In this document: positions 33,564 to 44,625 of the stretch, one piece after another | How positions within the stretch are numbered: position 1 is the stretch's first letter | How the letters are laid out: each line of letters opens with the position of its first letter | Source: [Phialemoniopsis] sp. UDSM-2020 | Lineage: Eukaryota > Ascomycota > Sordariomycetes > Thyridiales > Thyridiaceae | Length of the DNA stretch: 64,000 nt | Reading direction: 5' to 3' | Assembly (NCBI GenBank): GCA_018873225.1 | Contig: JAEILZ010000008.1 | Span: forward strand, 930,001-994,000 | Program-made: the position numbers and the translations under genes | Notes under the pieces: model-generated | Told to the model about the DNA's origin: nothing | The model's database searches: none | The model's input: the letters and a program-made list of their open reading frames with translations, nothing else

Positions 33564-34106
33564 ATGGCGGCCCTCGGCTTCGTACCCATCATCCACATCG
33601 TGGCGGCCGTCTTCGCCATCATCGAGCTCGGCCTGACGGCCTACCTCGTGAGCGCCTTCTCCTCGCCCTGGGTGCGCTCCCCGGACATCCTCAATTTCAT
33701 GGTCTTCAACTCGGTCTGGTCGCTGCTCGTCCTCGCCTACGTCGGCCTGACCCCGCTCTACTACACGCGCCTCTTCCACCGCCTCGCCTCGCTCGCGCTC
33801 GAGGCCGTGACCATGCTCTTCTGGTTCGCCGGCTCCATCGCCCTGGCCGTCGCCATCGGCGGGGCCGTCTCGTGCGGCGGGAACAGCTGGTGCCAATCCG
33901 CCCAGGCTGCTGTCGCATTTGGCTTCTTCCTCTGGTATGTTGTACCCGGCTGCCGTGCATCATTCCTGCATTTTCATGATTCTAACTGTACTCTCAGGGC
34001 TCTCTTCACGGCACTCGTAGTTCTGGACGCTATGGACGTCCTACGGTCGCGAGGTCATGCAGCTGGCCACCACCACAACAAGCCCGCCGCATATGCTGGT
34101 GCCTAA
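33564..34106 (+). CDS. Four-pass MARVEL-domain membrane protein
   Basis: Exons 33564-33934 and 33998-34106; 159 aa. The 63-bp intron (GTATGT...CTAAC...CTCAG) is in frame without a stop, so it can be misread as coding; splicing gives FGFFLWALFTALVVLDAMD. Four hydrophobic segments are visible at about residues 5-30, 42-63, 72-95 and 112-134. A small Cys pair (SCGGNSWC) lies in the loop before the last segment, as in fungal MARVEL proteins. The C-terminal tail is His-rich (HAAGHHHN) and cytosolic. Proteins of this type sit in the plasma membrane or secretory pathway. No specific function can be assigned. Confidence 0.85.
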   Translation: MAALGFVPIIHIVAAVFAIIELGLTAYLVSAFSSPWVRSPDILNFMVFNSVWSLLVLAYVGLTPLYYTRLFHRLASLALEAVTMLFWFAGSIALAVAIGGAVSCGGNSWCQSAQAAVAFGFFLWYVVPGCRASFLHFHDSNCTLRALFTALVVLDAMDVLRSRGHAAGHHHNKPAAYAGA

Positions 34107-34503
34107 TTTCGAAGGCAGTTTCACGGAATGGCACGATAATACTACACCCTTGACTTCTCGGCACGGCGATTAGCATCGACTTCGGCTGCATCTTGTTGAC
34201 GTCTTATATGGTTGACGATGTTCATGCGGATCTATTTCAATACCCCAATTTCCTTTTGGCGCTGGCATTGTTCCGTTCTTCCTGTATGTGTGGCTTTTTG
34301 GGCGTCTTTCTATGATATATGTGTACATACCATTCAAATAATTACCACTGCGAAGCTCCGATTAATCTCACATCTTCTAACGTGCCGACCCTCAACTCAC
34401 CACGTCAAAGGAACCCGGTGATGACTGGATTGGACTGCGAAAAAGCCTGGCGTTGAATCGCCGAGGTGGTGCACTGGTATCACGTAGGCAGGCAGAGCGG
34501 GGC
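34107..34503. other. Intergenic region between convergent genes
   Basis: AT-richer 3' flanks of the MARVEL and chitinase genes; nothing else seen. Confidence 0.4.
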
Positions 34504-35861
34504 CTACAGCTCATTCTTGCTCGTCTTCGCTCTCTGTCGTTCCAGCCCTTGAAGGACCGTCGCCAGATGCTCAAAGTCCGGCGCGTCCTCTCCCAGACCC
34601 CAGGCGAACACCCCTCCCGCCTTCTTTTCCTCGACGATCGCAGGAAACTTGCGTGAAATGGCATCAGGCGTGTCGAACGTCCACCACAAGTCTTCCTCGT
34701 CGTCCCAGTAGTAGTATCCGCCACCTGACGCGTCGTATTGGCCCAACGTCTTTGCTTTTTCAAAAGACACCTCGACCTCCTCCGGTACCGGGTCGTGCCA
34801 CGCGAAGCCGCCGGCGCGGCCTAGATCGGCTCCTGTGTCCGGATCCTCCATGAGCAGGGTCGGGCATCCGAGAGGTGAGCCTTTCTACTTGACTGTCAGT
34901 AAAGGCGGTGCATGTAGCGAGTAAGAGAACAAATGGCTTCAGGACAACGTACGAGGCAGCTTGCATGCTCAGTCTTGAACCACTTTGTGTAGAACGCAAA
35001 CCCGAGATTGAGATTCTGCGGTGCCGCTCCAGCTTGGACGTAGGCGTCGAGACCGACGATGCTGTCTTGGAGTCCCGTGTGATGCTTGGTGACGTTGTCG
35101 CGCCGGTTCATCAGATCATACTGTGGCGTCGAGTGTCAGCGTATGATGCAATGGAACCAGTGTGGCACGGCATACTCACTGTCATGACATTGAGGAAGTT
35201 GGCGTGGTTCATAATCCTGGGCACTGTGATCCGCGTGAATGCGAGCATATCTTCGGGTTTGCCCGGGACGGCTGCCGATAGCAGCTTGTGAGGACCGAGG
35301 GCAGTCCGCAGCTCGGCCATGAGCAATGGGTAGGCCTCGATCTCCCAAGCCTTGGCGTGGTTGGGGATCTGCTTGTAGTCCTCGCCGTTGCCACCGGGGT
35401 ACTCCCAGTCGATGTCGACGCCGTCGGCACCAGTGGCCTCGACCATGCGAGCTACATTTCTGGCGAAGCGTCTGCGCGATGCCGCATTGCGAGCTGCAGA
35501 CGAGAATCCCTGGGTGTCTCCCCAGCCCCCAATTGCGACCATGATCTTGGCATCCGCGCTAGAGTGCCGCCGGACCTCGTCCACGCTCATGAACAGGGGC
35601 CATGCGACGACGCGGTCATCGTTGAAGATGCGTGACGGCAAGAAGGCTAGAAGAATGTGGGAGATGCCTGCCATCTTGGCCGCATCGGGCAGGACAGGGT
35701 GTTGACTTCAGAATAATGTCAGCTGGAACAGATGAAAAGATGTGAAGGCACATAGGCACTTACCCAGTGAGATACATCATGCATCTGGGAGACACGGGAG
35801 CAGCAAGTCCCGCCGCAAGGTGGGCCAGAGCACCAAGGGCGATACTGGTGAAAAGCTTCAT
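34504..35861 (-). CDS. Secreted GH18 chitinase
   Basis: Exons 35861-35764, 35705-35180, 35120-34953 and 34884-34504; 390 aa. The signal peptide is MKLFTSIALGALAHLAAGLA. The barrel begins GISHILLAFLPS; the strand-3 motif is KIMVAIGGWGD and the catalytic motif is DGVDIDWEYP with D127, D130, D132 and proton donor E134 (DxxDxDxE). MTYDLMNR and the C-terminal GGVFAWGLGED (terminal barrel Trp) follow. No chitin-binding module, Ser/Thr linker or GPI signal is present, so it is a compact secreted enzyme of the short fungal GH18 type. It would cleave beta-1,4-GlcNAc links in fungal or prey chitin. The first intron uses an AAG acceptor, which is less common, but the join G|QHPVLPDAAKMAGIS is in frame and protein-like. 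Confidence 0.9.
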
Positions 35862-36518
35862 CGTGAGGAGCTCGAAGAGAGTCAATTGACGGATCTGTGT
35901 TGGCTTGAAGGATCCCGCGTGGCCATTGGAACCTGCCAGAGGAACAGTATAAGATGGAACTCAACTCGCGTCCATCGATGGATCAATGGATGTGTCCTGA
36001 GGGATGAATGTGGAATGTGTTAGATTTGAGCTGTGGAGCCGGGCAAGCACTCGCTGGTGGCCTTGGATTCCCGACCTAAGTAAAGTACAGAGTAGTAGTG
36101 AAAGAAGAGCCCATCACAGCTCGACTCTCTCCCTAGGACTAACAAGTCAGGGTCAGTTGATGGCGGGAGGCAAGGGGGAATGTTCGGTGCTTGTCAATGA
36201 CCAACCCTATTGCTTGTAAGGTTGGTTGGATGTGGGGACGGTGAACGGGAAGGTTCAATGTTAGACTCGATCGCACACACGGTCACACTCCTGGGGGACC
36301 GGCCACTGTCAGGGACCACTGTCACCTTATCTACAGGGTGATTGTCGCACCTAAAGCGATAAGCAATTGGGTCCAGCCTGATCGCAGAAAAAAATATAGC
36401 TGCACTTCTGACCAGACCAGATCTCGTACCAACTGCCATTCGCTTCCACCACACCACACAATACACACACTATCCGGTCAGGCTTGGAGGCTGTGATCCC
36501 AATCAGCAGTTGTCCGCC
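35862..36518. other. Divergent promoter region, chitinase and JIP5 gene
   Basis: No gene was recognised. The right side holds a CACACCACACAATACACACAC leader-like tract before the ATG at 36519. Confidence 0.45.
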
Positions 36519-37865
36519 ATGTTGGAGAACCTATGCACCTTGCCTCTGACTTCAGAGCTCTTCACTCAGGTCGTCCACCCCACCGAGCCTCTGCTGACCG
36601 TCGGCCTTTCCAGCGGCCACGTCGAATGCTTTCGCATCCCCTCGGACAGCAGCTCAGACGAAGATGGTGCTAGCAATGGCAGCATAGGAGCCGGGCGTGG
36701 CCTGATCAAGACCGTCTGGAGCACTCGCCGGCACAAGGGCAGCTGCCGCTGCCTCGCCTACAGCCATGATGGATCTGGTATGCTTTGACGTCCCCAATTG
36801 CACTCGTCCAGACCCGGGACTAACCTGTACACCTCCCTCGTCGCAGCCCTGTATTCTGCCGGCAAGGACTCTATAGTCAAGCACTTCGATCCCGAGACGG
36901 GCGTCGTGGCCTCCAAGATCAGCATCCCCAGCTCCCGACCAGACTCTGCGCCCGATGCGCCCGCCATCATGCACGCCCTGTCACCACAGACGCTGCTTCT
37001 CGGCACCGACGACGGCTTTCTATATCTCTTCGACCTGCGCCAGAACGGCTCCATCGAAGCAGCACCCCTCCGCAAGCACAAGCCACACGACGACTACATC
37101 ACATCCCTGACCCCGCTACCTCCCTCCGCCGAGAGCACATCTGGGTTCCCCAAGCAGTGGGTGAGCACCGGCGCCGGCACGCTGGCTGTGACTGACCTGA
37201 GGCACGGCATCATGGCCCGATCCGAGGACCAGGATGACGAGCTGCTGTGCTCCACCCTGATACCTACCGGTCTTGGTCCCAAGAAGCTGCGCAGCAACGC
37301 CGTCGTCGCTGTCGGCACCGGCTCCGGAGTCCTCACCCTCTGGGACCGCGGCGCGTGGGACGACCAGCAAGAGCGCATATACGTTGCTGGTGGCAAGGGC
37401 AGGAGGGACGCCGAGAGTCTCGACGCCATTGTCCGCGTTCCCGACGAGCTCGGCTGGGGAAAGAAGGTGGTGGTCGGTGTGGGAGACGGCAGCCTGAGCG
37501 TGGTCGACCTCAAGCGACGGGAAGTGCAGCTCACCCTGCGACATGACGATGTCGAGGGTGTTTCTGCTGTGAGCTTCGACTGCCACGGCCGAATGATATC
37601 TGGTGGCGGAAAGACCATCAAGGTCTGGCTTGACAGCGAGGATGCGAACGGGGCCGAGGACTCCGACGACGAGGCTGTCGGCATGAAGCGTTCTGCCGAG
37701 AGCGATGACGAAGAGGATGAAGGAGAGGGCGAGGGAGAGGACGGTGACTCAGACAGTGACGACTCGAGCTCAAGACGGCAGAGCCAGCCCAAGAAGAAGC
37801 GGAAGAAGGGCAAGGGCTCACAACAGCGCAAACAGCAGAGCGTATCGTTCCCGGGCCTTGATTGA
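36519..37865 (+). CDS. JIP5: WD40-repeat protein JIP5 (WDR55-like)
   Basis: Exons 36519-36777 and 36847-37865; 425 aa. The N-terminus [20 protein letters not shown] and the first blades ([79 protein letters not shown]) match the JIP5/WDR55 family, which has about five to seven weak WD repeats. The C-terminal 90 residues are a long acidic Glu/Asp/Ser tract followed by the basic [10 protein letters not shown], a nuclear/nucleolar signal. The yeast protein is linked to large-subunit ribosome biogenesis. It is a housekeeping gene unrelated to the cluster on its left. The 69-bp intron joins SG to ALYSAGKD without loss. Confidence 0.92.
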
Positions 37866-38456
37866 ACCCGCAAGTCTGCGAAGGGACGATGCAAGACCCA
37901 GAGAAGTCGTATTGATTATTGATACCCTCCAACGCTGCAGTTCGTTTTGATGTCCTTCCTCCGACAAGAGGCTTGCATGGGGCTGCAGCTTGCGTGTTCC
38001 CTTCGGAAAGCAGGCATCTGCTGTGGAACAAGCATGTGGACCAGCTTCCGGGGATTCGGCCCAGCATAGAAGGGAATCGACTCTTGTCTTCTCTGACATG
38101 TGAACAACGTATGATCCGATAGCTCGCGTAAAATCTCGCGAGGTGTTCTGGATTGGGTCTGCGATGTATCATCTTTGTAAACTATTCGACGGTAGAAATC
38201 TATCAAAATGAACTCCAAAGGTATAATCAAATTATTCTCTGTGCTCCAGAACAGCCAGGAAGGACAAAGCTGTATCGTCAATCTCATGATTCCTGCGGAA
38301 AAAAAGAGACATTGCACTCGGTGTCATCTACCGACAAACAGACGCGCCAAAGACCCCAGCTACACGTAAAAGAGTGAAGACCAAAGCCTACTGATGTCTT
38401 GCCCAGAGCCATCACTTCGACACACATCAACTTCCCCAAGCCCATCACAGCAGCAT
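37866..38456. other. Intergenic region between convergent genes
   Basis: 3' flanks of JIP5 and the dehydratase gene; no further feature seen. Confidence 0.4.
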
Positions 38457-39503
38457 TCACAAAGAGTCTGGCGTGGACCTGAGGCTGTCATCCTGGTGTT
38501 TAGGAACCTGCAAATCCGCCATGAGCTTCTCCCAAGCAACGGTGCCGCGGTGCGCCAGCTCCTCAGGCACATCGCGGTCCGGGTCACCCATGCGCCGGTT
38601 GTACAGCTCCATGCTGATCCACCCTTCGTATCCGATGCCTCGGAGACAGGCCCACGCTATGTTGCGGATGGGCAAGAAGGCGCCCCTGTCCTCCTCGCCG
38701 TAGAACAGGCGGCAATTCCGCGACCAGCTCATCCGCGCCGGGTGGTCCGGGTGGTAGTACGGGTGCGCGGGCGTGATCGGCGCCCCGGCGCGCTCGGCGT
38801 CGACGACCTGGACGTAAAAGACCTTGCTGGCGTCGACGCGGTCGATCAGGCGCGCCATGGACCGGCGCACGGCCTCCTGGCCGCGCGGCACCTTGCCGGA
38901 CAGGGAGGTCGGGTCCGCGTAGATGCGGCCCGCGATGTTGAACGTGTCGAGGCACATGCCGAAGTTGGGCCTGTCGACCTTGGCGACGACATCGTAGCAC
39001 GTCTCCCAGTCGTCGACGCGCGTGCCCCAGCACAGGCTCTCGTAGGACAGCCGGATGGGCGGCGAGGCCTGCAGGGCCAGGTCCGCGGCCTCTTGCAGGT
39101 CCGAGACGATGAGGCCCATGTCCCCCGAGACGTGCTGCAGCGGCAGGAAGCTCGAGGCCATGGCGATGAGGTCCGTGCCGAGCGCGTGCGCCAGGTCGAA
39201 CCAGAAGACCAGCTCCTGGAGGCGGCGGGCGTGCTCGGCGCGGTCTACGAGGCCCTCGAACTGCGCGAAGGGCTGGAGGCAGATGACCTTTAAGCCTCGC
39301 TCCTCGCACATGGTCCGGATCGTCTGGGCCGTGGTGAGCAGGGAATTGTTGTCGTCCCGGCACGCTTGGTCCACCAGGTCCTCGTAGAAGACTTCTATGC
39401 CTTCGTAACCGTACTTGGCCGCCATGTCCAGTTTATCTTGGAGGCGATGCCCGGCGATGCCCCGTCCAAGGGACATCGACGAGATTCCGAGCTTGTAATG
39501 CAT
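38457..39503 (-). CDS. qa-4-like: 3-dehydroshikimate dehydratase (QutC/QA-4 type TIM barrel)
   Basis: Single exon, 348 aa, close to the 359 aa of N. crassa QA-4. The start region (YKLGISSMSLGRGIAGH, KLDMAAKYGYEGIEVFYEDL) and the motifs CEERGLKVICLQPF, LIAMASSFLPL, LSYESLCWGTRVDDWE, FGMCLDTFNIAGR and WISMELYNRRM give the AP-endonuclease-2/xylose-isomerase-like barrel of the catabolic dehydratases. The enzyme converts 3-dehydroshikimate to protocatechuate, feeding quinate and shikimate into the beta-ketoadipate pathway. No other quinate gene (permease, quinate dehydrogenase, dehydroquinase, QA-1F/1S) lies within the window, so it is outside a qa cluster here. A TATA box is 59 bp upstream. A related sugar-phosphate isomerase/epimerase function is the alternative. 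Confidence 0.88.
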   Translation of the reverse strand: MHYKLGISSMSLGRGIAGHRLQDKLDMAAKYGYEGIEVFYEDLVDQACRDDNNSLLTTAQTIRTMCEERGLKVICLQPFAQFEGLVDRAEHARRLQELVFWFDLAHALGTDLIAMASSFLPLQHVSGDMGLIVSDLQEAADLALQASPPIRLSYESLCWGTRVDDWETCYDVVAKVDRPNFGMCLDTFNIAGRIYADPTSLSGKVPRGQEAVRRSMARLIDRVDASKVFYVQVVDAERAGAPITPAHPYYHPDHPARMSWSRNCRLFYGEEDRGAFLPIRNIAWACLRGIGYEGWISMELYNRRMGDPDRDVPEELAHRGTVAWEKLMADLQVPKHQDDSLRSTPDSL

Positions 39504-41176
39504 GGTGGCCGTTTTCTGATCTGCGGACTACAGCCAATAAGATGACCGAGATCCTGCGAGGAATATATAGGCTGCTTTCGAGTATAGCTTGCCCCTGGAT
39601 GGCGAGGTAGACCATGTGAGGTGTGAATTCACACAGATATACAGCCGAATTGTCGTGCGTCAAATCTTTATATCAACAGCAATCACTTTTGATGCACAGC
39701 TTTGTTGGTATGATTTGATGGAGTGCTGCCCTGTTTGCGTAGGAGTTGAACATGGCAAGAGGTATTTGAACGAAAGCCAAGGCAGCGAACCTTGCTCACT
39801 TATAGACGTTGAAACAGACATGAAAGCTCCGAACGAGGACCAAGCAGGCACGCCCAGGAGATAACGATGACGCACCTGCAGGTGAACGGTGAGATGGGTG
39901 AATACACAACATGAAACTATATTGCCCGCCTTGGTCTCTACTCAGACCTGTCATACTTAATCGAGGTGGGAAAGAGGTATGCAATGCAGGTAGCCCGATT
40001 CATCAAGGTCATGGCGATGCGTGTACTTCTTTCCCCCTGATCCCGGTACTGGGTACAGGGCGATGGTAGAATGAGTATCATGGGGTGCGAACCTTTTCCC
40101 TGTCTCAGAGAGATATGCACGAACAAGACTATTTTCGTTTCTTTTCTGGGGTTTGACCGCCTCACCTCAGCCCGCCAGCAGAAACAGAGAGCGGTGAGCA
40201 AGATAGACCAATTGGCACTATTCATCACGAAAAGGACAGGTGAAAGAAGATATCAAAGCTCGTACCGATTACCACGGGTAATCTTGACTTGGAGATGACG
40301 AGCTTTGAACATCACGTTTCCCATTGTGGCGTGCTACAAAGTAATGCTGGCGTCTGTAAGGCTGACTAGGTGATCTAGGATACAAAGCCAAGGCCGACGA
40401 AATCACCCACACGGCGGTGTAAGGTAAGTATCTGGGTAAGCATGCCTCATGGGGTCTCCGCAGGGATGAATGTCTTTTTGTGTCTCATCGTCGGTCTCCG
40501 TTCTGGCAACGGAAGTCATGATGATTGCATCATTTTCGGAGAGCGCTTATCAGCCAGGTTCGGGTGTATTCGGTTTCCTCTCCGATTGTCTGGTCGGCTT
40601 ATCTGACCTGATTGTGTCGATGAAGATAAAAGTTGGTTCCACTGCTGCTAACCAGTGGTTGCAGAGCATCTCGAGAGAAAGAAAACAAGTTGCTTATCAA
40701 AGCCCGCTGGCATGATGGGTGATCCCTGCATGGGTAACGCATTCGTTTTCGCGATGCTGGGACCCCGTTACACAGCTTGTAGGGCAACATATGTATCTAT
40801 CTTCCTCGGACCGGCCGGCTTATGCGGGACTTATGCGAGGCAATCGGTTCGGCCGCGGTCATTCTCTACTTTTTCTCTTTTTGCTTTTTCTTTTTGCACT
40901 CGTCTCTCCTGGGCCTAATGCACCAGGGAAAATTAAAACTGACCCTTCTGAATCACATGTGCATATGCAAGAACCACACCGTAATCGAGCCTCTAAAACG
41001 TCACGGATGTTAACGGCCTCGGGGGTGCACATGCGGTGCACGCCGAACGAATTCACATCGAAGCCGGTGACCCCTATTTCCCCTTGAATAATAAGATACA
41101 AAAAGCTGCTGCGGTTGAGTTGTAATCATGGGAATCAAACCCATACAAACAGCCACAGGAAAGAGAAACCCGTCGC
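39504..41176. other. Intergenic region
   Basis: No gene, RNA or transposon remnant was recognised. All frames are short and motif-free. Confidence 0.4.
39562..39569 (-). promoter_or_regulatory. TATA box of the dehydroshikimate dehydratase gene
   Basis: The minus strand reads TATATATT, 59 bp upstream of the ATG at 39503. Confidence 0.5.
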
Positions 41177-42287
41177 TTAGATCGTTGAACCGTTGGGATA
41201 CATGGCCGTGTTCTGGCGGTGAGAAGAGGTCCATAAGCCAGACACGCCCCTTGCCTCACTCCTGCCATAGAAGAACCAGTAAAACGTACCGACCACAGTC
41301 AACACGACCATCCAGGCCATGATGCCAGCAGTCATGGCCTCCCTGTAGGCCTTGCCGGCGTCCTCCTTGGAGTTGTTGTGGGGGAACGGCACGTCGGGCA
41401 CGGGGACGCCCAAGATCTTGCACAGCGGCTCCCACCCGTCCTTGACATTGTACCAGTACAGCTTCTCGGGCGGGACCACCTGCCTGAGGTAATCCTCGTG
41501 CTTCTTGAGCGTGCCCTCGTGGATGTATTCGTCACCATAACGCCATATCGAGACGTGCCTGAACAGCTCGCGCCATCGCCCGTAGATGCCCAGCTTGGGC
41601 ACCCACATGATGACGAAACCGATGTACCAGTTCGCCATCATGCCGTTGAGGAAGCTCATGCTCTTCCACCACGACTCCGTGTCCCTGGTCGTCACGATAA
41701 CGAGAGCATCTGGGTAAAGTTCCATCTGCAGGAAAACGATTTCGACCCTTCGTCAGCCATGGTGGTGATAAGAGTGTGAGACGCATTATCTTACCAGTTC
41801 GGGTGTCAGTGCTACTGCCGGGCAGTCCACAGTGGCCACGTATCCGTCAAGGATATCGGCGAGGCAGAACTCGAGGTATTTCTTCTGTTTAAACGTCTTG
41901 ACTTTCGGGGCCAGCTTCATGATCTCGAGCCAGCGGTTCAGCTGGTGCCATGTGCCCGCGAGAGACTGTATACCCGAATCATGGACGGGGCCATCGAGCA
42001 GTATGGTGAGGGCTTCGTTGAATGTCTTCGTTCCCGTTCGACACCTGGACCGCAAGCATCAGCACCAAGATCATTATCGGACTCTCCTATAGACTGCACT
42101 GGGCAGATTGAGGGCTGGATGTTGCAAGACTTTGACACATTCCCTTTTGCGGCTCTCGTGTCACCTGTCCCCATATCTCTTCACTTGGCCCTGAGTGTTG
42201 TAGATCTAGGAAGCGGACTTACATGCCAGCCCCAATGACACGAAATTTGGTCCCCGGCGGACCCGGCCTGGAAGGTGCTTGGCCCAT
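41177..42287 (-). CDS. P-loop sulfotransferase-like protein (Sulfotransfer_4 type) with C-terminal membrane segment
   Basis: Exons 42287-42223, 42044-41795 and 41725-41177; 287 aa. The first splice (a long 178-bp intron) restores the nucleotide-binding loop FRVIGAGM|CRTGTKTFNEAL, where RTGTKT replaces the PAPS-binding loop of classical sulfotransferases. DGYVATVDCPAVALTPELMELYPDA and VIVTTRDTESWWKSM are signatures of the fungal family often annotated as NAD-dependent epimerase or P-loop hydrolase. PDVPFPHNN is the conserved distal motif. Residues about 234-256 (GIMAWMVVLTVVGTFYWFFYG) form a membrane segment, giving a tail-anchored protein. Donor and acceptor substrates are unknown and sulfotransfer is not proven for this family. 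Confidence 0.85.
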
Positions 42288-43720
42288 CCTTGAAACAGTA
42301 TTGACGAAGTAATAGATGGAGCAGCTGCAAAAAGGCCGAGGTAGTGCAGTCGCGGGCACCACGAGGCGACGATCTATACTCGTGGGGGTCTCTGTCTCGT
42401 GCGAAGCATTGGCAACATCTGTCGAAGGCCATCGCTATTCTATATACACATTATCACTTTATATTGCTAGGGTCGTCGCTACGGCTATCCGGCAACCTGG
42501 TAGAGTGCCAAGAGATAAAGAAGTCTCGCTGTCACTCGCTCGTCCGGCCGCTGTCGGTGCTTGTCTGATGACGCATGTTATTTGATCTATATATTTTCTG
42601 GGTCCATAACCTTCCTCTTCCGACTGCATCCGCGGCGGCCTTACCTCTTGCTACCCCAGATAATATGAACGGCATCCGCTGCCAAGACGGGTAAGTCCAG
42701 GTGCCGTGTGTGGGTTAAATGGCGTGACATCTCCCACGGAGTGCCGGGTAATGTATAGCAATGGCTTTTCGTCGGCCGTTGACAAAATTGGGTGCTGAGG
42801 ATGAAGATCATTGGCTTCCCGAGCAAAGGATAATGCTTATAGCGGCACGGTGTCCACACCAAGTTCTTCCTGATAACCCGGGTCGTTCCTGAGATCGCGA
42901 ATGCTGTGTTACTTCATCTAACGATGTATGCGCGTCAGGAGACGTAGTCACTATCAAAGTGTAGCATCTAATTACGGATGGTTCGCTGGATCCAGTCCTG
43001 CGTTCCCCTTTTAGATGTCCTATCGGGTACTGTTAAATGCTTGACTGCCAGGTCGGGGCAATCTACTATGTGAAACAAATGGAGCTATAGAGTGCCTACT
43101 TGGTAAGAGCTGCTTAACCACACCCCTCGGCTACCTTCGCTCGCACGGGTCCATTGTCAATAGGAGTATAAGTCACTCGAGAACGGCTCGATCGGTGCAA
43201 TGAATGAAGACGGTTGCTCGTCATCCTCTGCGTGGTCCTTTCGAGCCAGCGCAGCTCGGCTGTGTCGGCTCTCGCCCGACTATCCCATCATAGTCGCGGA
43301 TATTGTGCATGAAACGGGTATAGGAATATGAGGCGAAAGAGAAGAGAACGACTTATACCCTTCAAGCCTCTGGGGACGTGCCGAGGTACCCGAGATGCAC
43401 ACTTACAAGCATCTGCAGACAGCACGAGACTGAGTGCAGTTCTCGATGTTGTTGGCTGCGCATGCCGGCAGAAAGAGCCTGCTTGCTGCAGCCTCGATCG
43501 ATCATCTTGCAGTTTTGAACAAGACACAGCCTTGAGTGGTTACAGATTAGTTGACGGTTTTCCCTCACGGATGTACCTCGAGCATTAACTAATCACATCG
43601 GACTATCCGACTACCTAAAAATGAAAGAGCCATTCAGGAAACAGTTATCTGGGTAGAGATCAAGTAACAAACGTCAGCCTTTCCGACACTCAGGCGCTAC
43701 CATTTGACGTCCAATGAGTC
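42288..43720. other. Intergenic region flanking a retroelement remnant
   Basis: No gene was recognised; short frames (for example 43288-43588) lack motifs. It may hold decayed transposon sequence beyond recognition. Confidence 0.4.
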
Positions 43721-43933
43721 CTGTTCCAGCAGGAAGCAGAAGATGCCCTTGTATTCGCATCGATGACCGCAAAAGAAGCCTATGATAAAAAGCACCGACC
43801 GGAGCACTTCGAACCCGGCAATCTGGTCTGGTTGAAACTACACAAGGGCTACAAGGCTTCTGGTGAGCATCACAGACGGGACGCCCAGCCTACAGTTGTC
43901 TTAGTCCCCAAATCACCAATGCATGTCCACTAA
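43721..43933 (+). mobile_element. Ty3/gypsy retrotransposon pol remnant (end of integrase)
   Basis: One frame with stop at 43931-43933 reads FQQEAEDALVFASMTAKEAY, then DKKHRPEHFEPGNLVWLKLH and KGYKASG. This is the conserved stretch after the integrase core of fungal gypsy-type elements (family pattern YDxKHxPxxFxPGDxVxLxLHKGY). An in-frame TGA lies 6 nt upstream of 43721. The frame ends after about 70 codons without a chromodomain, and no LTRs, reverse transcriptase or gag are visible, so this is a short broken fragment. The conserved Asp of PGD is Asn here. Confidence 0.8.
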
Positions 43934-44625
43934 AACAAAACCATCTTAGTGCCTAGCGGAGGCCCGGAAAATGGCCCCTGCAAGCATCTCCACGGGACCG
44001 AGTGGGGAAGCATCGGCGGAAAACGAACACCGCGCGTTGGGCCTGGTCGCTCGGCTCAGACCGCTCCCTCATGACATGACTCTGCTCGAGCGAACATGAC
44101 CCAAAAGAAAGGCTTGACTAGGGAGCTCAACACAGGCCCTCCGCAAACTCAGGGGAACCACGAGAATGAAAGCAGCTCGGCCAGGGTCGTCCACCCCATG
44201 TGGGCCGACGCGCGGATGAGCCTCCCGTTTAGCTCCTGTGCTACCAGCACGCGCGGGTTTTGGCTTCCACCATGGCGCGGGGGCACGACCCTTGGCTGCG
44301 AGTCGGAGTATCGGGATGTCGTGAGGAGAAGATGGGGTCTGGGGCTGGTAAAAAACACCCGGCCACTAGGTCCGGGGGTAGCTCAAAGGCACATGGGGGA
44401 AACCAGCTTATACGCTCGCGGTGTCTCAATTTGGAGAGAGTCTTCGTATTGTCCTTGATCTGCCTCTTTCCATTGCCAGTCCAAAAGTGATCGAGTGATT
44501 ATCACTGCTCTCGCCCGTGCCCACCATCGACTTACACAGCTTACCTCTTGGAAAAGTAACACGACAAGCGAGCTACAGCTCACAATCTCGGGAGACAAGC
44601 TCAGCTTCCCGCATACCCCGTGGCC
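43934..44625. other. Intergenic region between retroelement remnant and SDR gene
   Basis: The frame at 44096-44458 (+) has no recognised domain and is overlapped antisense. The last 150 bp are the presumed promoter/leader of the SDR gene. Confidence 0.4.

Noticed and set aside
44096..44458. 120-codon plus-strand frame between the retroelement remnant and the SDR gene
   Set aside because: No recognised domain and equally long antisense frames; possibly decayed repeat sequence but not supportable.
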